Notes under the pieces: model-generated
What the model saw: the letters and a program-made list of their open reading frames with translations, nothing else
Told to the model about the DNA's origin: nothing
Databases searched by the model: none
Shown here: positions 1 to 11,728 of the stretch, piece by piece
Numbering within the stretch: position 1 is the first letter of the stretch
Layout: each line of letters starts with the position of its first letter
Assembly (NCBI GenBank): GCA_028583685.1
Contig: JAMXIF010001253.1
Span: 31,544,504-31,608,503, forward strand
Direction of reading: 5' to 3'
DNA length: 64,000 nt
DNA from: Petaurus breviceps papuanus
Lineage: Eukaryota; Chordata; Mammalia; Diprotodontia; Petauridae
Translations under genes and position numbers: made by a program

Positions 1-47
<47 letters not shown>
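1..47. repeat. (TA)n microsatellite inside L1
   Basis: An almost pure TA run at the left edge, followed at once by L1 ORF2 antisense sequence. It continues left of the window. Confidence 0.9.
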
Positions 48-51
<4 letters not shown>

Positions 52-2230
52 TACCAATGATTTATGTGGGTCTATTTTATATCCTGCAACTTTGCTAAAG
101 TAGTTTATTATTTCAAGTAGTTTTTTACTCGATTTTCTAGGATTCTCTAAGTATATCATCATATCATCTGCAAAGAGTGATAGCTTAATCTCTTCTTTGC
201 CTATTCTAATTCCTTCAATTTCTTTTTCTTCTCTTTTTGCTACAGCTAACATTTCTAGTACCAAATTGAATAACAGAGGTAATAGTGGACATTCTTGTTT
301 CACCCCCAATCTTATTGTAAATGCTTCTAGCTTATCCTCATTACAAATAATACTTACTGATGGTTTAAGTAGATGCTCCTTATCATTTTAAAGAAGACTC
401 AATTTATTCCTATGCGTTCTAGCTTTTTTTTAAATAGGAATGGGTGTTGTATTTTGTTAAAAGCTTTTTCTGCATCTATTGAGATAATCATATGGTTTCT
501 ACTAGTTTTGTTGTTGATATGATCAATTATACTGATAATTGTCCTAATATTGAACCAGACTTGCATTCCTAGAATAAATCCTACCTGATCAAAGTATATT
601 TTTCTTGTGATAAGTTGCTGTAATCTTTTTTTCTAATATTTTATTTAAAATTTTTGCATCTATACTCATTAGGGAAGTTGATCTATAATTTTCTTTCTCT
701 GTTTTGGCTCTTCCTGATTTAGGTGTCAGTACCATATTTGTATCATAAAAAGAATTTGGTAAGACTTCTTTATCAATTTTCCCAAATAGTCTATAAAGTA
801 TTAGAATTGATTGTTCTTTAAAAGTTTGATAGAATTCACTTGTAAATCCATCTGACCCTGGAGATTTTTTTCCTAGGGAATTCATTGATGACTTGTTCAA
901 TTTCTTTTTCAGAGATGGGGTTATTTAAGTATTTTACTTCACCTGTTAATCTGGGCAATTTATGTTTTTATAAATATTTGTAAATAAATAAGATTGTCAA
1001 ATTTATGGGCATAGAATTGGGCAAAATAATTTCTAATTATTCTTTTAATTTCCTCTTCATTGAGGCAAATTCACCCTTTTTATTTTTGTTACTAGTAATT
1101 TGGTTTTCTTAAAAAAATAACAAATTAATTAAAGGTTTATCAATTTTGTTTTTTCCGCATAAAACCAGCTTTTAGTTTTATTTATTAGTTCAATAGTTTT
1201 CTTAATTTCAATTTTGTTAATCTCTCCTTTGGTTTTCAGTATTTCTAATTTGGTATTTAATTGGGGATTTTCAATTTGTTCTTTTTCTAACTTTTTCAGT
1301 TGTATACCCAAATCATTGATCTCCTTTTTCTCTATTTTATTCATATAAGCATTCAGAGATATAAAACCTCCCCCAAGAGCCACTTTTGCTGCATAGCATA
1401 AGTTTTGACATGTTGTCTCACTGTTGTTATTCTCTTGAATGAAGTTATTGATTGTTTCTATGATTTGTTGTTAGACCCATCCATTCTTTTAGGATTAGAT
1501 TATTTAGTTTCCAATTAGTTTTTATGTGTCTTTTCATGGCCCTTTATTACATATAATTTTTATTGCATCATGATCTGGAAAATATGCATTTAATATTTCT
1601 GCCTTTCTGCACTAGATTGAGTTTTTTATGCCCTACTACGTGGTCAGTTTTTGTGTATGTGCCAATTTATTGCTAAGAATAAGGTTTATTACTTTTTATT
1701 CCCATTCAGTTTTCTCCAGAGGTCTATCATATCTACCTTCTCTAAAATTCTATTCACTCCCTTAACTTCTTTCTTGTTTATTTTGAGGTTAGCTTTATCA
1801 AGATCAGGGAAGGGGAGATTGAGATTCCCCACTAGTATAGTTTTGCTGTCTATTTCTTCCTGTAAATCCCTTAACTTCTCCTCTAAACATTTGGATACTA
1901 TACCACTTGGTGCATATATGTTTAGTAATGATATCACTTCATTGTCAATGGTGCCTTTTAGCAGGATATAGTTTCCTTCTTTATCTCTTTTAATTAGAAC
2001 TATTTTTGCTTTTGCTTTGTCTGAGATTAGGATTGCTACCCCTGCTTTTTTTTTCACTTTAGTTGAAGCATAATATATTCTACTCCAGCCTTTTACCCAT
2101 AGGTAAACCCTGCATGTATTCCTCTTTTTCAAATGTGTTTCTTGTAAACAACATATTGTAGGATTATGGTTTTCAGGCCATTCTGCTATTCACCTCCATT
2201 TTATGGGAGAGTTCATTCCATTCACCTTCA
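48..2230 (-). pseudogene. L1 ORF2 remnant (endonuclease and reverse transcriptase)
   Basis: The endonuclease domain reads in minus-strand pieces. Near 2130-2160 there is CCLQETHLKK-like sequence, and in 1689-2132 AGVAILISDKAKAKI, NIYAPSG and ILVGNLNLPFPDLDK, all typical of the APE-like L1 endonuclease. At 589-900 there is [18 protein letters not shown], the start of the RT domain. Near 60-180 lies the antisense of the catalytic FADD block ([16 protein letters not shown]-like). The frame is broken many times, for example around 900-1130 and 1384-1690. Confidence 0.88.
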
Positions 2231-2922
2231 CAGTTATGATTACTGTTTCTTTCTCTTCATCCTATTTCCCCCCATTTATGCTTTTATTTCTCCCTTCCCC
2301 TCCTCAAAAGAGTTTTGCTTTTGAACACTGCCTTCCTCAATATTCCCTCCCTATCAGCCCCTCTCCCTTTTTCCCACCCTTTTCCCTTACTACTTCTTCC
2401 CTCCCTTCTAACCACACCCCCTTTTCTTTCTTCTTTCCCCTCCTACTGCCTGTAGAGCATGTTAGATTTCTATACTTAACAAAGTATGCTATTCCCTCCT
2501 TGAACCAAATCTGGTGACAGTAATTCTCAAATTCTCAAACAATGCTCTTCTCCCTCCCTACTTCCCTTCTACTAAAATAAGTTTTTGTGTCTCTATGTGT
2601 TAGATTCCTATGCTTAACTGAGTATGTTATTCCCTTCTTGAACCAAAACCGATGAGAGTAAAGCTCATACAATGCTCGCCTCCCTCCCTTCATTCTCTCT
2701 ACTATAATGCTTCTTCATGTTATGTAATTTACCCATTTCTGCCTCCTTCTTTCCTCTTTTCCCATTACAGTCCCTTTGTACCCCTTAGTTTTTTAACATC
2801 ACATCAGTTAATTTATACCCACACCCTCTATCTAATCCTTTTAAATGTTGTTGTAATTATACAATTCTCAAGATTAACAGGTATCAGTTTGCTCTTATTG
2901 AAAAACAAGTTCTCTGTGTGTT

Positions 2923-2924
<2 letters not shown>

Positions 2925-2952
<28 letters not shown>
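2925..2952. repeat. (TG)n microsatellite
   Basis: About 14 TG units within the L1 between ORF1 and ORF2. Confidence 0.9.
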
Positions 2953-2953
<1 letters not shown>

Positions 2954-2974
2954 TCCTTGTATTCCTTGTTTACC

Positions 2975-3437
2975 TTTTTATGTTTCTCTTGAGTCTTGTA
3001 TTTGAAGATCAAATTTTCCATTGAGCTCTGGTCTTTCCATCAGGAAGGTCTGGAAGTACCTTATTTCATTGGATATCCATCTCCTTGCCTGGCAGATGAT
3101 GCTCAATTTAGCTGGGTAGTTGATCCTTGGTTGTAGTTCAAGTTCCTTTGCTTTACGAAATATCATATTCTAATCCCTCCAATCTTTTCATATAGAAGCT
3201 ACAAGGTCCTGTGTGATTCTGACTGTAGCTACATGATATTTGAATTGTTTCTTTCTGGCTGCTTGCAGTATTTTCTCCTTGACCTGACAATTCTGAAATT
3301 TGGCTACAATATTCCTTGAAGTTTTCAATTTGGGATCTTTTTCAGAAGGTGATTGGTGGATTTTTTTTTTTTTTTGCTTTTTTGGAGGGCAATTAATTTT
3401 GGAGGGTTAAGTAACTTGCCCAAGATCACACGGCTAG

Positions 3438-3478
<41 letters not shown>

Positions 3479-4140
3479 TGAGTGTGTTTAAGTGTCTGAG
3501 GCTGGATCCGAACTCAGGTTCTCCTGACTCCAGGGCTGGCTGTCTACTCACTGTACCACCTAGCCACCCTGGTGGATTCTTTCAATGACTCTTTTACCCT
3601 CTGGTTCCAAGACCTCAGGGCAGTTTTCCTTGATGATTTCTTGGAAGATACTATCCAGACTCTTTTTTTCATTATACCTTTCTGGTAGACCAATACTTAG
3701 ATTATCTCTCCTGGATCTATTTTCCAGGTCAGTTGTTTTTTCTATAAGATATTTTGTGTTTTCTTCTATTTTTTTCATTCTTTAACTTTTGTTTGACTGA
3801 TTCTTGATGTCTCATAGAGTCATAAACTTCTACTTGTCTAATTCTAATTGTTAACAATTTTTTACTCAGTTTTTGCACTTCTTTTCCATTTGTCTAATTG
3901 TACTTTTTAAGGAGCTCTCTTCAGTGAAAATTTTTTCCATTTTACCAATTGTATTTTTTAAATAATTGATCAGTTTTTCTTCTACCTCTCTAATTTGGCT
4001 TTTGAAATACTTCTTGAGATCTTCCAAGAATGCTTTTTGGGCTTGAGACCAGTTCAAATTTCTTTTTGAGGTTTCAGACGTGGGTCTAGGGTCAATGCTG
4101 TCTTCTTCTGAATATGCATTTTGTTCTTCCAGTTCTCCAT
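2975..4140 (-). pseudogene. L1 ORF1 remnant (RNA-binding chaperone)
   Basis: The N-terminal coiled coil reads SQAQKAFLEDLKKYFKSQIR in 3866-4057. The RRM region reads TTDLENRSRRDNLSIGLPER in 3560-3778. The C-terminal domain reads RPELNGKFDLQIQDSRE in 2978-3166, with NYPAKLSIIC before it. A SINE inserted at 3363-3569 splits the RRM from the C-terminal domain, and several frameshifts are present. ORF1p normally trimerises and coats L1 RNA; this copy is dead. Confidence 0.88.
3363..3569 (-). mobile_element. tRNA-derived SINE with internal (TG)n
   Basis: Antisense of the common marsupial SINE: poly(T), GGAGGGCAATT, TAAGTAACTTGCCCAAG, CTCCTGACTCCAGGGCTGG, CCACCTAGCCACCC. The duplication TGGTGGATT flanks it at 3354-3362 and 3570-3578. 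A (TG)n run at 3439-3480 has grown inside the body. Confidence 0.9.
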
Positions 4141-4223
4141 AATAGGATTCTATAGTCTTTGTTTTTCCAGTTTGTTTTTTCTATTGTGACTGCCTGCTCC
4201 CTGGCTTTTAAAAGTGGATCTCT

Positions 4224-4339
4224 CTGGCCTCAGTGTCAGGAGAACTGGGATCAGTTCTGGCCTCAGATACTTGGCACCCACACAAAATAACTGGCTGTGT
4301 AACCTTGTGCAAGTTACTTAACCCCGATTGCTTAAAAAA
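4224..4339 (+). mobile_element. 5'-truncated SINE (AACTGGC type)
   Basis: Carries ATAACTGGCTGTGTAACC, GCAAGTTACTTAACCCCGA and an A-tail. The 14-bp perfect duplication AAAAGTGGATCTCT at 4210-4223 and 4340-4353 proves one insertion event. The 5' half of the SINE is missing, a normal result of incomplete reverse transcription. Confidence 0.9.
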
Positions 4340-5175
4340 AAAAGTGGATCTCTGCTTGTGAGGCACAGAGGGCTCTAACCCATGCTTCTTATGTTGGTAG
4401 CTAGGGTCCTGGTTGCTGGCTTTGTGTGTTGTGGTCTCTGGTTCTGTCAGAGATAATACTGAAGCTCAATACTGGTGCTGAGCTGGAACTGGCTGGTGAA
4501 TGCTGAGGCCAAGGTCAGGAGTTTCTGAGTTTCCCCAGGGTTACACTGAAGCTCACAGCATTAGGTGTATGTGTGTATGTCAGTCTCAGCACAGCCACAG
4601 CCATACCCTTCCTCCGTGTGTCCCAAGCCTCCAGCTAGTTCCACTATTTCAGGATTTCACACTGGGGCAATATTCTCTTGGTTTTTCAAGGTCAACAAGG
4701 GGGGATTAGACCACTTATGGTTTACTCCACCATCATGGCTCCCAGAAGTTCAAGTAGGCGACATTCAAATATCCAGACTGTGAGCTGATAGCCCCAGGAG
4801 TAGCCACTGCTGATGCCATAGGCCCCGTGCTTATCTCTCACCCAGCTCTGACAAAGCCCTACCCTGTGGTGAGATGTTTGTGAATCCTCCCTCTGGTGGG
4901 TGAATCAGTTTGTGCGGGCTTACTCCAGCTCCACTATGGTCAGGTCCATGCTAGTGTAGCCCTTGTGTGCTGTGCTACCCTTGTCCAGCTCAACAAATCC
5001 TACCTGTGGAATTTTCATGTTGATCTGGTCTGGAAATCTGCCACAGTCTGTCCCCCAATGAATTCTGCCACTCTAAAATCTGTTCAGATTCACTTTTTAG
5101 AGGGAACTGAAGGAATCTATGGGAGAGCTCAGGTGAGTCCCTGCTTTCACTTCGCCATCTTGGTTCCACCCCCCA

Positions 5176-5820
5176 CCCCCAAGACATTATAATACTGTTG
5201 TTAATGTGTAAATTGTTTCCCTAGTTCTGCTCACTTCACTTTGCATCAGTTCATACAAATCTTCCCAGGTTTTCCTGAAACCATCCCCTTCATTGTTTCT
5301 CATAGAACAATATTATTCTATCACATTCATATACCATAACTTGTTCAGCCATTCCACAAATGATGGGCATCCCCTCGGTTTCCAACTCTTTGCCATTATA
5401 TGAAGAGCTGCTATAAATATTTTTGTACATATAGGTCCTTTTCCTTTTTTATGATCTCTTTGAAATATCGTTCTGGCAGTATTGCTGAATCAAAGGGCAA
5501 GCACAGTTTTAGGCATAGTTCCAAATTATTCTCCAGAATGGTTAGACCAGTTTATAAGCCCACCAACATGGCATTTGTGTCCCTATTTTGCCACACCCAA
5601 TTCAGTATTTGTCATTTTCCTTATCTGTTGTCTTAGCCAATCTGATAAATGTGAGGTGGTAACTCAGAGTTGTTTAATTTGCTTTTTCCCCTTATTTATT
5701 AGTGATTTGGGGCATTTTAAAAAGTATAACTATTGATAGCTTTGATTTCTTCCTCTGAAAACTGCCCAATAATATCCTTTGACCATTTGCCAATTCGGGA
5801 ATTCTCTGCATTCTTTTTTT
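5176..5820 (-). mobile_element. L1 fragment, ORF2 C-terminal end
   Basis: Antisense of the end of L1 ORF2, parallel to 51900-52510: CTGCTCACTTCACTTTGCAT, ACCATAACTTGTTCAGCCAT, and AATCTGATAAATGTGAGGTG. It is the host of the L1 insertion to its left. Confidence 0.82.
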
Positions 5821-6712
5821 AAAAAGATGCTTCCTTGGACTCCTTTTCTTTTCTTCTTTTCTTTTACCCTGTTCTTATCCCTTTTCATTCTTTCCCCTTC
5901 CCTTCATTGGAAAAAAAGAAAATCACTTTGTAACAAATATGCATAATAAAGCAAAACAAATTCCCACATTCGCTGTTTCACAGAATGTATGTCTTTTTAT
6001 CTTTTTTCTATCACCTCTCTGTCAAAAGATGGAGAGTATGTTTAATCTTTAGTCCTCTGGAATCATAATTGATCATTCCATTAATAAGAATTCTCATCTT
6101 TCAAAGCTGTTTTTATTCATAACATCATTATTAGGTACTCTGTTCTCCTGGTTTTGCTCACTTTACATTATTATAAGTCTTACCAGATTTCTCTGAAACC
6201 ATCTATTTCATTATTTCTTATGTGTAATAATATTCTATTTCATTCACATATAATATTTTTCCATTCCTCAATACCCTCATAATTTCTAGTTCCTTGCTAC
6301 TACAAAAAGATGTCATTCATATATATTTTAAGCAGTTGGGGTTAAGTAACTTGCCCAAGGTTACAAGGCCAGTTTTTTTGTGTGGGTGTTAAGTATCTGA
6401 GGCCAGAACCAATCCCAGGTCCTCCCGACTCCGGGGCCAGCTCTTACTCACTGTGCCACCTAGCTGCCCCCATAAATATTTTTGAATATATGGGTTCTTT
6501 TCTCATTCTGTTACCTTTTGGGGCCATAGGTCAAGGAGTAATATCATTAGTTCAAAGTGTACGTACAATTTAATGCTATCTTTAGGTTTATTTCCAAACT
6601 TCTTTCTAGAATGGTTAGAACAACTTTACAATTCACACAACAGTGCATTCGTGCTCCTTTTTCCTACCAACAGTTGTTGTTCTCCTTTATTCTCTTTTAA
6701 AAATTTTGGTCC
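5821..6712 (-). mobile_element. Older L1 fragment, 3'UTR and ORF2 end, split by SINE
   Basis: Begins with a T-rich stretch and the L1 3'UTR (AATCACTTTGTAACAAATAT, GGAATCATAATTGATCATTC), then the ORF2 end repeated from the neighbouring copy (CTGGTTTTGCTCACTTTACA). It is interrupted at 6330-6470 by a SINE and at about 6713-7535 by other sequence, and resumes at 7536. Confidence 0.75.
6330..6470 (-). mobile_element. tRNA-derived SINE
   Basis: Antisense SINE with GTTAAGTAACTTGCCCAAGG, CTCCCGACTCCGGGGCCAG and CCACCTAGCTGCCCC. The flanking duplication is CATATATATTTT (6318-6329) and CATAAATATTTT (6471-6482), 11 of 12 bases. Confidence 0.88.
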
Positions 6713-7140
6713 TGCTTTCAGCCCTCACAGCCATCATCAGGAGGGCAACTCCTATGAAGAAGAGGCCAGTCATCCCCAACAACTGCTACTCACAGGATAG
6801 GCAAGCTGGCCCTGCTGAGTAGTAAGATACCCTGGGAGAAAGTCAGGAGGTAGCATTTGTCAGGCACATCAAACTACCTTGATCATCATCTCCCCTCAGA
6901 CTCTGATGGAAACAACCCAGGACCCTGATTCCAAGAGCCTTGGGAATGACAATGTTTCCAACTTCATGCACTCAGTCATAATCCTGTGAAGCAAATCCTG
7001 GGGAAATGCATCCTGGCAACTCTACTGAGCATCCAGAAAAGAAAGTTCTTGTCATAGCTCTTTGGCATTGTCAAATGGTTCACCATAAGACAATGATAAG
7101 GTTTTATCACAGAACATCATATTAAGTGGGAGGCATTACC
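6713..7140. other. Unassigned insertion in L1
   Basis: About 430 bp of balanced-composition sequence that breaks the L1 reading. It does not match other parts of the window and has no long ORF. With the MITE and L2 end to its right it makes an insert of about 820 bp. Confidence 0.4.
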
Positions 7141-7342
7141 AGTGAGGTGCTGCTAAATGATTAACAACTGGCATGCTTTTAAGTGTAATCTGAATTATTA
7201 ACATTTTCTCTATCACTTTCTTAAGTTTAGATTATCAATAAGACAATAAACCAAGACATGATTTATGTCATTTGCTTCCAAGATGTAAATAAATGCTCAC
7301 ACTGAAAATTTTAAAATGGGTAAGCTGGCTCCAGCATACCCT
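7141..7342. mobile_element. MITE-like repeat, copy 1
   Basis: Shares AATAAACCAAG, a T-rich middle and a terminal GCTGGCxCxAGCAxACCCT with 62712-62904. The two ends (AGGTGCTGCTAAATG and the complement of CCAGCATACCCTT) are weakly inverted. Probably a non-autonomous DNA transposon; family not known to me. Confidence 0.45.
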
Positions 7343-7535
7343 TGTGCTAATTTCCATCTGCTTTGCTGCTACATCCTAAGAATCAGGGGCTAGTTCCATG
7401 TGACTTGCAACTGAACCATTCTATATTTGCTATCTCCCTCATCAGAGTGCTAACTCCTTGAGAGCAGGGACTATCTTTTCTGTTTGTATCCCCAGGGCTT
7501 CACCAACAGTGTTCAATAAATGCTTTGTTCATGCA
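7343..7535 (+). mobile_element. L2 LINE, 3' terminus
   Basis: Contains the L2 end signature: CTCCTTGAGAGCAGGGACTA, TGTATCCCCAGGGCTTCACC and TTCAATAAATGCTTTG. Confidence 0.8.
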
Positions 7536-7965
7536 TCCATTTGTTGCCAATCTGATGGGGGTGAGGTAGAACTGCCAGTTGCATTTTTGTGATTATTTCT
7601 GATTTGAAGCATTTTGTATATATTTATGGATATCTTGGATTTCTTCTTTGAAAACTGTCTTTTTATATTTTATGAACATTTATCTATTATGGAAAAGTTC
7701 TCATTCTTATAAATCTGAATCAATTTTTTAAAATATCATGGATATGAGACCTTTATCAGAAAAATGTGTTGCAAAGACTTTTCCCATTTACCTGTTTCCT
7801 CTCAAATGTTAACTCCATTGCTTTTGTTTTTGTCCATTTTATCTTCCATGCCCTCTCTATCCTTGATTTAGCCATGTGTTCTTCCTCTATCAATACATCT
7901 CAAAGATAATTTCTTCTTTTGTCCTCCAATTTGTTTAGGATATCACTCTTTATGTCTAAGCATAT

Positions 7966-8500
7966 CAGCAATGCAATATTGACAATGCCTATGGCAATTA
8001 TAAATATGCTGATGTGGTTATTAATCACAAAATATACCAGGCTCTCTATACAGGGGATAAAGCTAGAACATTTATTAAAATACCAAATAACTGAGTCCCA
8101 AAACCAGAAAGTCAAAGCCATCAGAGTAGTTATGAAATTGGCACAGGTAGATAAAGTAGAAAGCACCCACATTCTCAAGCCTTTAAAACAGAACAGGCTA
8201 CCTCAGACAAAGGTCCTCCTCTCCCCACTCACAGCAACTACTCAGTGTCCAGGAAGCATGCTCCCAGCAGCTCTGGCCCCTGGCAGTCCTCATTAGGAGT
8301 CCTTGGCAGAAATTCTGGCTGGCTCAAAAAGGGGTTTGCGCCTCTACCTCCACCTCAGCCGCTAGTGCTACCACATCCGCTGCCTCTGCCGCTGCTGCTG
8401 CCGCTTCCACTGCCAGTCACTGCAGGAACTCTAGATTGGCTTCCACTTCCTCTTGCCCCACCCCTTCCTGCTATGTCAGCAAGTCCAACAGAGCATGGAA
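7966..8500 (-). other. Unidentified insert with GC-rich half and hydrophobic ORF
   Basis: This segment interrupts L1 ORF2, which resumes on both sides. On the minus strand the first half (8500 to 8230) is GC-rich with GGC/GCA triplet runs, like a 5'UTR. The second half has a 92-codon open frame (7900-8178) with two hydrophobic stretches (ITTLMALTFWFWDSVIWYF and ISIFIIAIGIVNIALLICL). The last part of that frame runs into L1. A loose duplication (TCTAAGCATA / TTTAAATCCCATA) flanks it. It could be a truncated retrocopy of a small membrane-protein mRNA, but I recognise no family and see no poly(T) at its left end. Confidence 0.35.
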
Positions 8501-9384
8501 GATCTTTAAATCCCATAACCCTTACACTAATTTAGGTCCATTTGGTGTTTATCTTTGTACATGACACAAGGGTTTCTATACCTAATATTTGCCAAACTCC
8601 TTTCTAGATAGTTTCCCCAGCTATTTGTCAAATAATGAGTTCTTACCTTAGTAACTGGGGTCTTTAGGCTTATGAAACACTATTCTACTATGTTAATTTG
8701 CTTCTATATGTTGAACCCTACTTTTTAGCAAGAACCAAATGGTTTTGAAGATTATTACTTTTTACTGTAATTTGAGATCTGTCATGTGCTAAGCATCCTA
8801 ACTTCCCAATTTTTCATTATTTCCTTTGAGAATCTTGACCTTTTGTTCCTCCTGATGAATTTTATTATTACTTTTTCTACCTGTATAAAATAATCTTTTT
8901 GGTAATTTGATTAGTATGGCACTGAATAAGTAAATTAATTTAGCTAGTATTGTAATTTTTATTAGAATAGCACAACCTACCCATAAGTAATTAATATTTC
9001 TTGGATTATTTAGGTCTGTATTTCTTTAAAGAATATTTTATAGTTTCATTCACATAGTACTTGTATGTGTCTTGGTAAATAGACTGAAGAGTATTTTATA
9101 TATTCTATAGGTATTTTTAAAGGAATTTATCTTTCTATTTCTTCTTACTGGGTTTATTGGTGATATGCAGAAATGCTGACTATTTCTGTGTATTTATCAT
9201 TTATCATGCAACTTTGCTGAAGTTATTACTTCAATTAATTTTTAGTTGAATTCTAGGGTTCTCTAAGTAAATCATTATGTATCATCTGCAAAAGAATAAT
9301 AATTCTATTTCTTCCTTTCCTATATTTATCCCCTCAATTTATTTTTCTTTTATTATAGCTATAGCTAGCATTTTTAGCACATTT

Positions 9385-9655
9385 TTTGCTAGAGACAGAC
9401 AGGTGTCACAGTGAATATGGACAGAGTATTGGACTTGAATTTAGGAAGACTTGAGTTCAAATATGACTTCACACACTTATTAATTCTGTGACCCTGGGCA
9501 AGTCACTTAACCTCTGCTCACTCAGTTTCCTCAGTTGTAAAATGGGGATAATAATAGCACCTGCTTCTCAGGGTTGTTATGAGGATTAAATGATATATTT
9601 GTAAAGCACTTAGCTTAGAGCCTGGCCCATGGTACTTAATAACTGCTTGTTTTCC
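9385..9655 (+). mobile_element. THER1/MIR-type CORE-SINE
   Basis: Near full-length: GACTTGAGTTCAAATATGAC, GTGACCCTGGGCAAGTCACT, GTAAAATGGGGATAATAATA, AGGGTTGTTATGAGGATTAA and an L2-like end GGTACTTAATAACTGCTTG. Inserted in L1, which resumes on both sides. Confidence 0.88.
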
Positions 9656-9989
9656 TTACTTAGTATGATAAACAGTAATAATGATGGCATCCTTGCTTTG
9701 TCCTTGAATATATTTGAAAAGTCTCCAAATTTTATTACATATAATATTTGCTTTTGGCTTTCACCTAGATAATGCTAACCATGTTCATGAAAAGTCTATG
9801 CTATCTAGTATTTTTTAAAGAGAAATGGGTGTTGGATTTTGTCAAAAAACTTTTCAGCATCTGACAATCTTGTAGTTTTTATTACTTTTGTTATTAATAT
9901 GCCTTTTGTGCTTATAGGTTTTTAAAAAAATACTGAACAAATCTTGCATTTATGGTATTAATCAAACCTGGTCTTAGTGTATAATCTTT

Positions 9990-10255
9990 TTAATGGGAAG
10001 AAGGGAGAAGAAATTAGTGTTTATATATCACCCATACCTACTATGTGTCAGGTTCTGTGTTAAGCATTTTCACAGATATTATAAGAAGAAACTTATGCAA
10101 AGGTTAAGTGACTTGCTCATGCCTTCACCTGTAAAATGGGGATAATACTAGCACCTATCTCCCAGGGTTGTTGTGAGGATCAAATGAGATATGTGTAAAA
10201 TGCTTAGCACAGTTCTTGACATATAGTGGGTACTATATAAATATTTATTCCCTTC
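9990..10255. mobile_element. MIR/L2 end fragment joined to THER1 3' half
   Basis: Left part is antisense (CTACTATGTGTCAGGTTCTG, GGTTAAGTGACTTGCTCATG). Right part is sense THER1 (CTGTAAAATGGGGATAATAC, GGGTTGTTGTGAGGATCAAA). Two old insertions next to each other. Confidence 0.7.
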
Positions 10256-10562
10256 CCTCATCTACACATTATATGAGATGAGCTCCTTCCTCTTCTTTTA
10301 CCCCTCCTTCCCTGCTTAATCCCCTATTTGCACACATATTTTCATTTTCCTAAGACTATCAAAACATAATCACCCCCAGGTCCTCTGTCTGTCTTATATA
10401 ACTTTTTTTTGGCACTTGTAGACATTAAGGATCTGAGAGGACACATTTCTTTTCCTTCTGTTAGCGTGTAAATAATTCATCCTCACACAATAACTTCCAA
10501 TTGATCAAATATGTATATCTTTCTATATTTCTCTTGTCTTCTGTGTTTCCACTTCAAATATC

Positions 10563-11118
10563 TTCTCAGTCAGTGCATAAACATTTACTAATCCCCTTCT
10601 ATGTTCCAGGCTCTGTGCTAAGTGCTGGGGATTCAAAAAGAGACAAAAAGACAGTCCTTGTCTTTAAGGAGCTCACAAATTGGACAACATGCAAACAGAT
10701 ATTCAAGGCAAATTGTATATGGGATAAATAGGAAGTGAATAGGAGATGGAAGGCACTATAAGTAAGAGGGTTAGGAAAGACTTCCTGTAAAAGGTGAAAT
10801 ATCAGTTGGGACTTAAAGAAAGCCATGTAAATTAGAAGACAGAGATGAGGGGTGAGGGCATTCTAAAGAAGGGGATAACTAGAGAAACTACTCAAAGGTC
10901 AGAGATAGAACATCTTGTTCGTGGAACACCAAAAAGGTCAATATCATTGGGTCAAAGATTACATGGTGGGGAATACGATATAAATAATATATGAATAATA
11001 AGGAATAAAAAGACTGGAAAGGTTGTAGAGGTCTAGGTTACTAAGGGCTTCAAATTCCAAACAGGATTTTGTATTTAATTTTGGACATGATAGGGAGTCA
11101 TTGGAGTTTATTCAGTGG
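10563..11118 (-). mobile_element. L2 LINE 3' part
   Basis: Antisense of the L2 ORF2 end and 3'UTR: CTCTGTGCTAAGTGCTGGGG, AAGACTTCCTGTAAAAGGTG, GAACATCTTGTTCGTGGAAC, ACATGATAGGGAGTCATTGG. It ends at a (TG)n run. Confidence 0.85.
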
Positions 11119-11122
11119 GGAT

Positions 11123-11123
<1 letters not shown>

Positions 11124-11164
<41 letters not shown>
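11124..11164. repeat. (TG)n microsatellite
   Basis: About 20 TG units between an L2 and L1 ORF1 remnants. Confidence 0.92.
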
Positions 11165-11166
<2 letters not shown>

Positions 11167-11560
11167 CTGGACAAGTTTGGCCTTTTTTTTTAAATCAGGA
11201 ATGCTTAGAAATTCTCTATTTGATTGAAAATTCACCTCCCCCCTTCCCCTTCCTCCATAAGATTATACACAGGTTTTTTTGGATAGATTCTTCTTGATTG
11301 TAAACCTATATTCTTTGCCTGTTGGAATATTGTATTCTAAGTTCTCCTTTCCTTTTTGTAGTATTTTTTCCTTGACCCTGAAGTTCTGAATTTTGGCTAT
11401 GATGTTCCTGGGAATTTTCATTTGGGGATTTCTTTTAGGAGGTGAATAGAATATTCTTTTATTTTCACTTTACCATCAAGTTCTCAGAGAACTGGGCAGT
11501 TTTCATTTAGGATTTCTTGAATTGTGGTTTCTTCAAGACTTTTAGTACAGAAATGATTTT

Positions 11561-11728
11561 TTTTGGCATTTTTGGAGGGCAATTGGAGTTAAATAACTTG
11601 TGCAAGGTTACACAGCTAGTATTTGTGTGTGTGTATGGATGTGTGTTAAGTGTCTGAGGCCAGAACCGAACTCAGGTTCTCCTGACTCTGGGGCTGGCGC
11701 TTTACTCACTACTCCACCTAGCCACCCT
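11561..11728 (-). mobile_element. tRNA-derived SINE
   Basis: Antisense SINE (GGAGGGCAATTGGAGTTAAA, CTCCTGACTCTGGGGCTGG, CCACCTAGCCACCC) inside L1 ORF1. Flanks GTACAGAAATGATTTT and GTAACACCAGTGATTTTT look like a decayed duplication. Confidence 0.85.

Larger units (their letters stand above)
48..5175 (-). mobile_element. L1 LINE with 5' end, 3' end outside window
   Basis: A minus-strand L1. From high to low coordinates it shows a 5'UTR starting with CCAAGATGGCGAAG (a YY1-like CAAGATGG core near 5153-5164), ORF1 (about 4140 to 2975), a pyrimidine-rich spacer (about 2240-2900, as read on the plus strand) and ORF2 (about 2230 to the left edge). Two SINEs (3363-3569, 4224-4339) interrupt it. The 3' part of the RT domain, the C-terminus, 3'UTR and tail lie beyond base 1. 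It sits in an older L1 piece that resumes at 5176. It is broken by many stops and frameshifts and cannot code for active protein. Confidence 0.92.
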
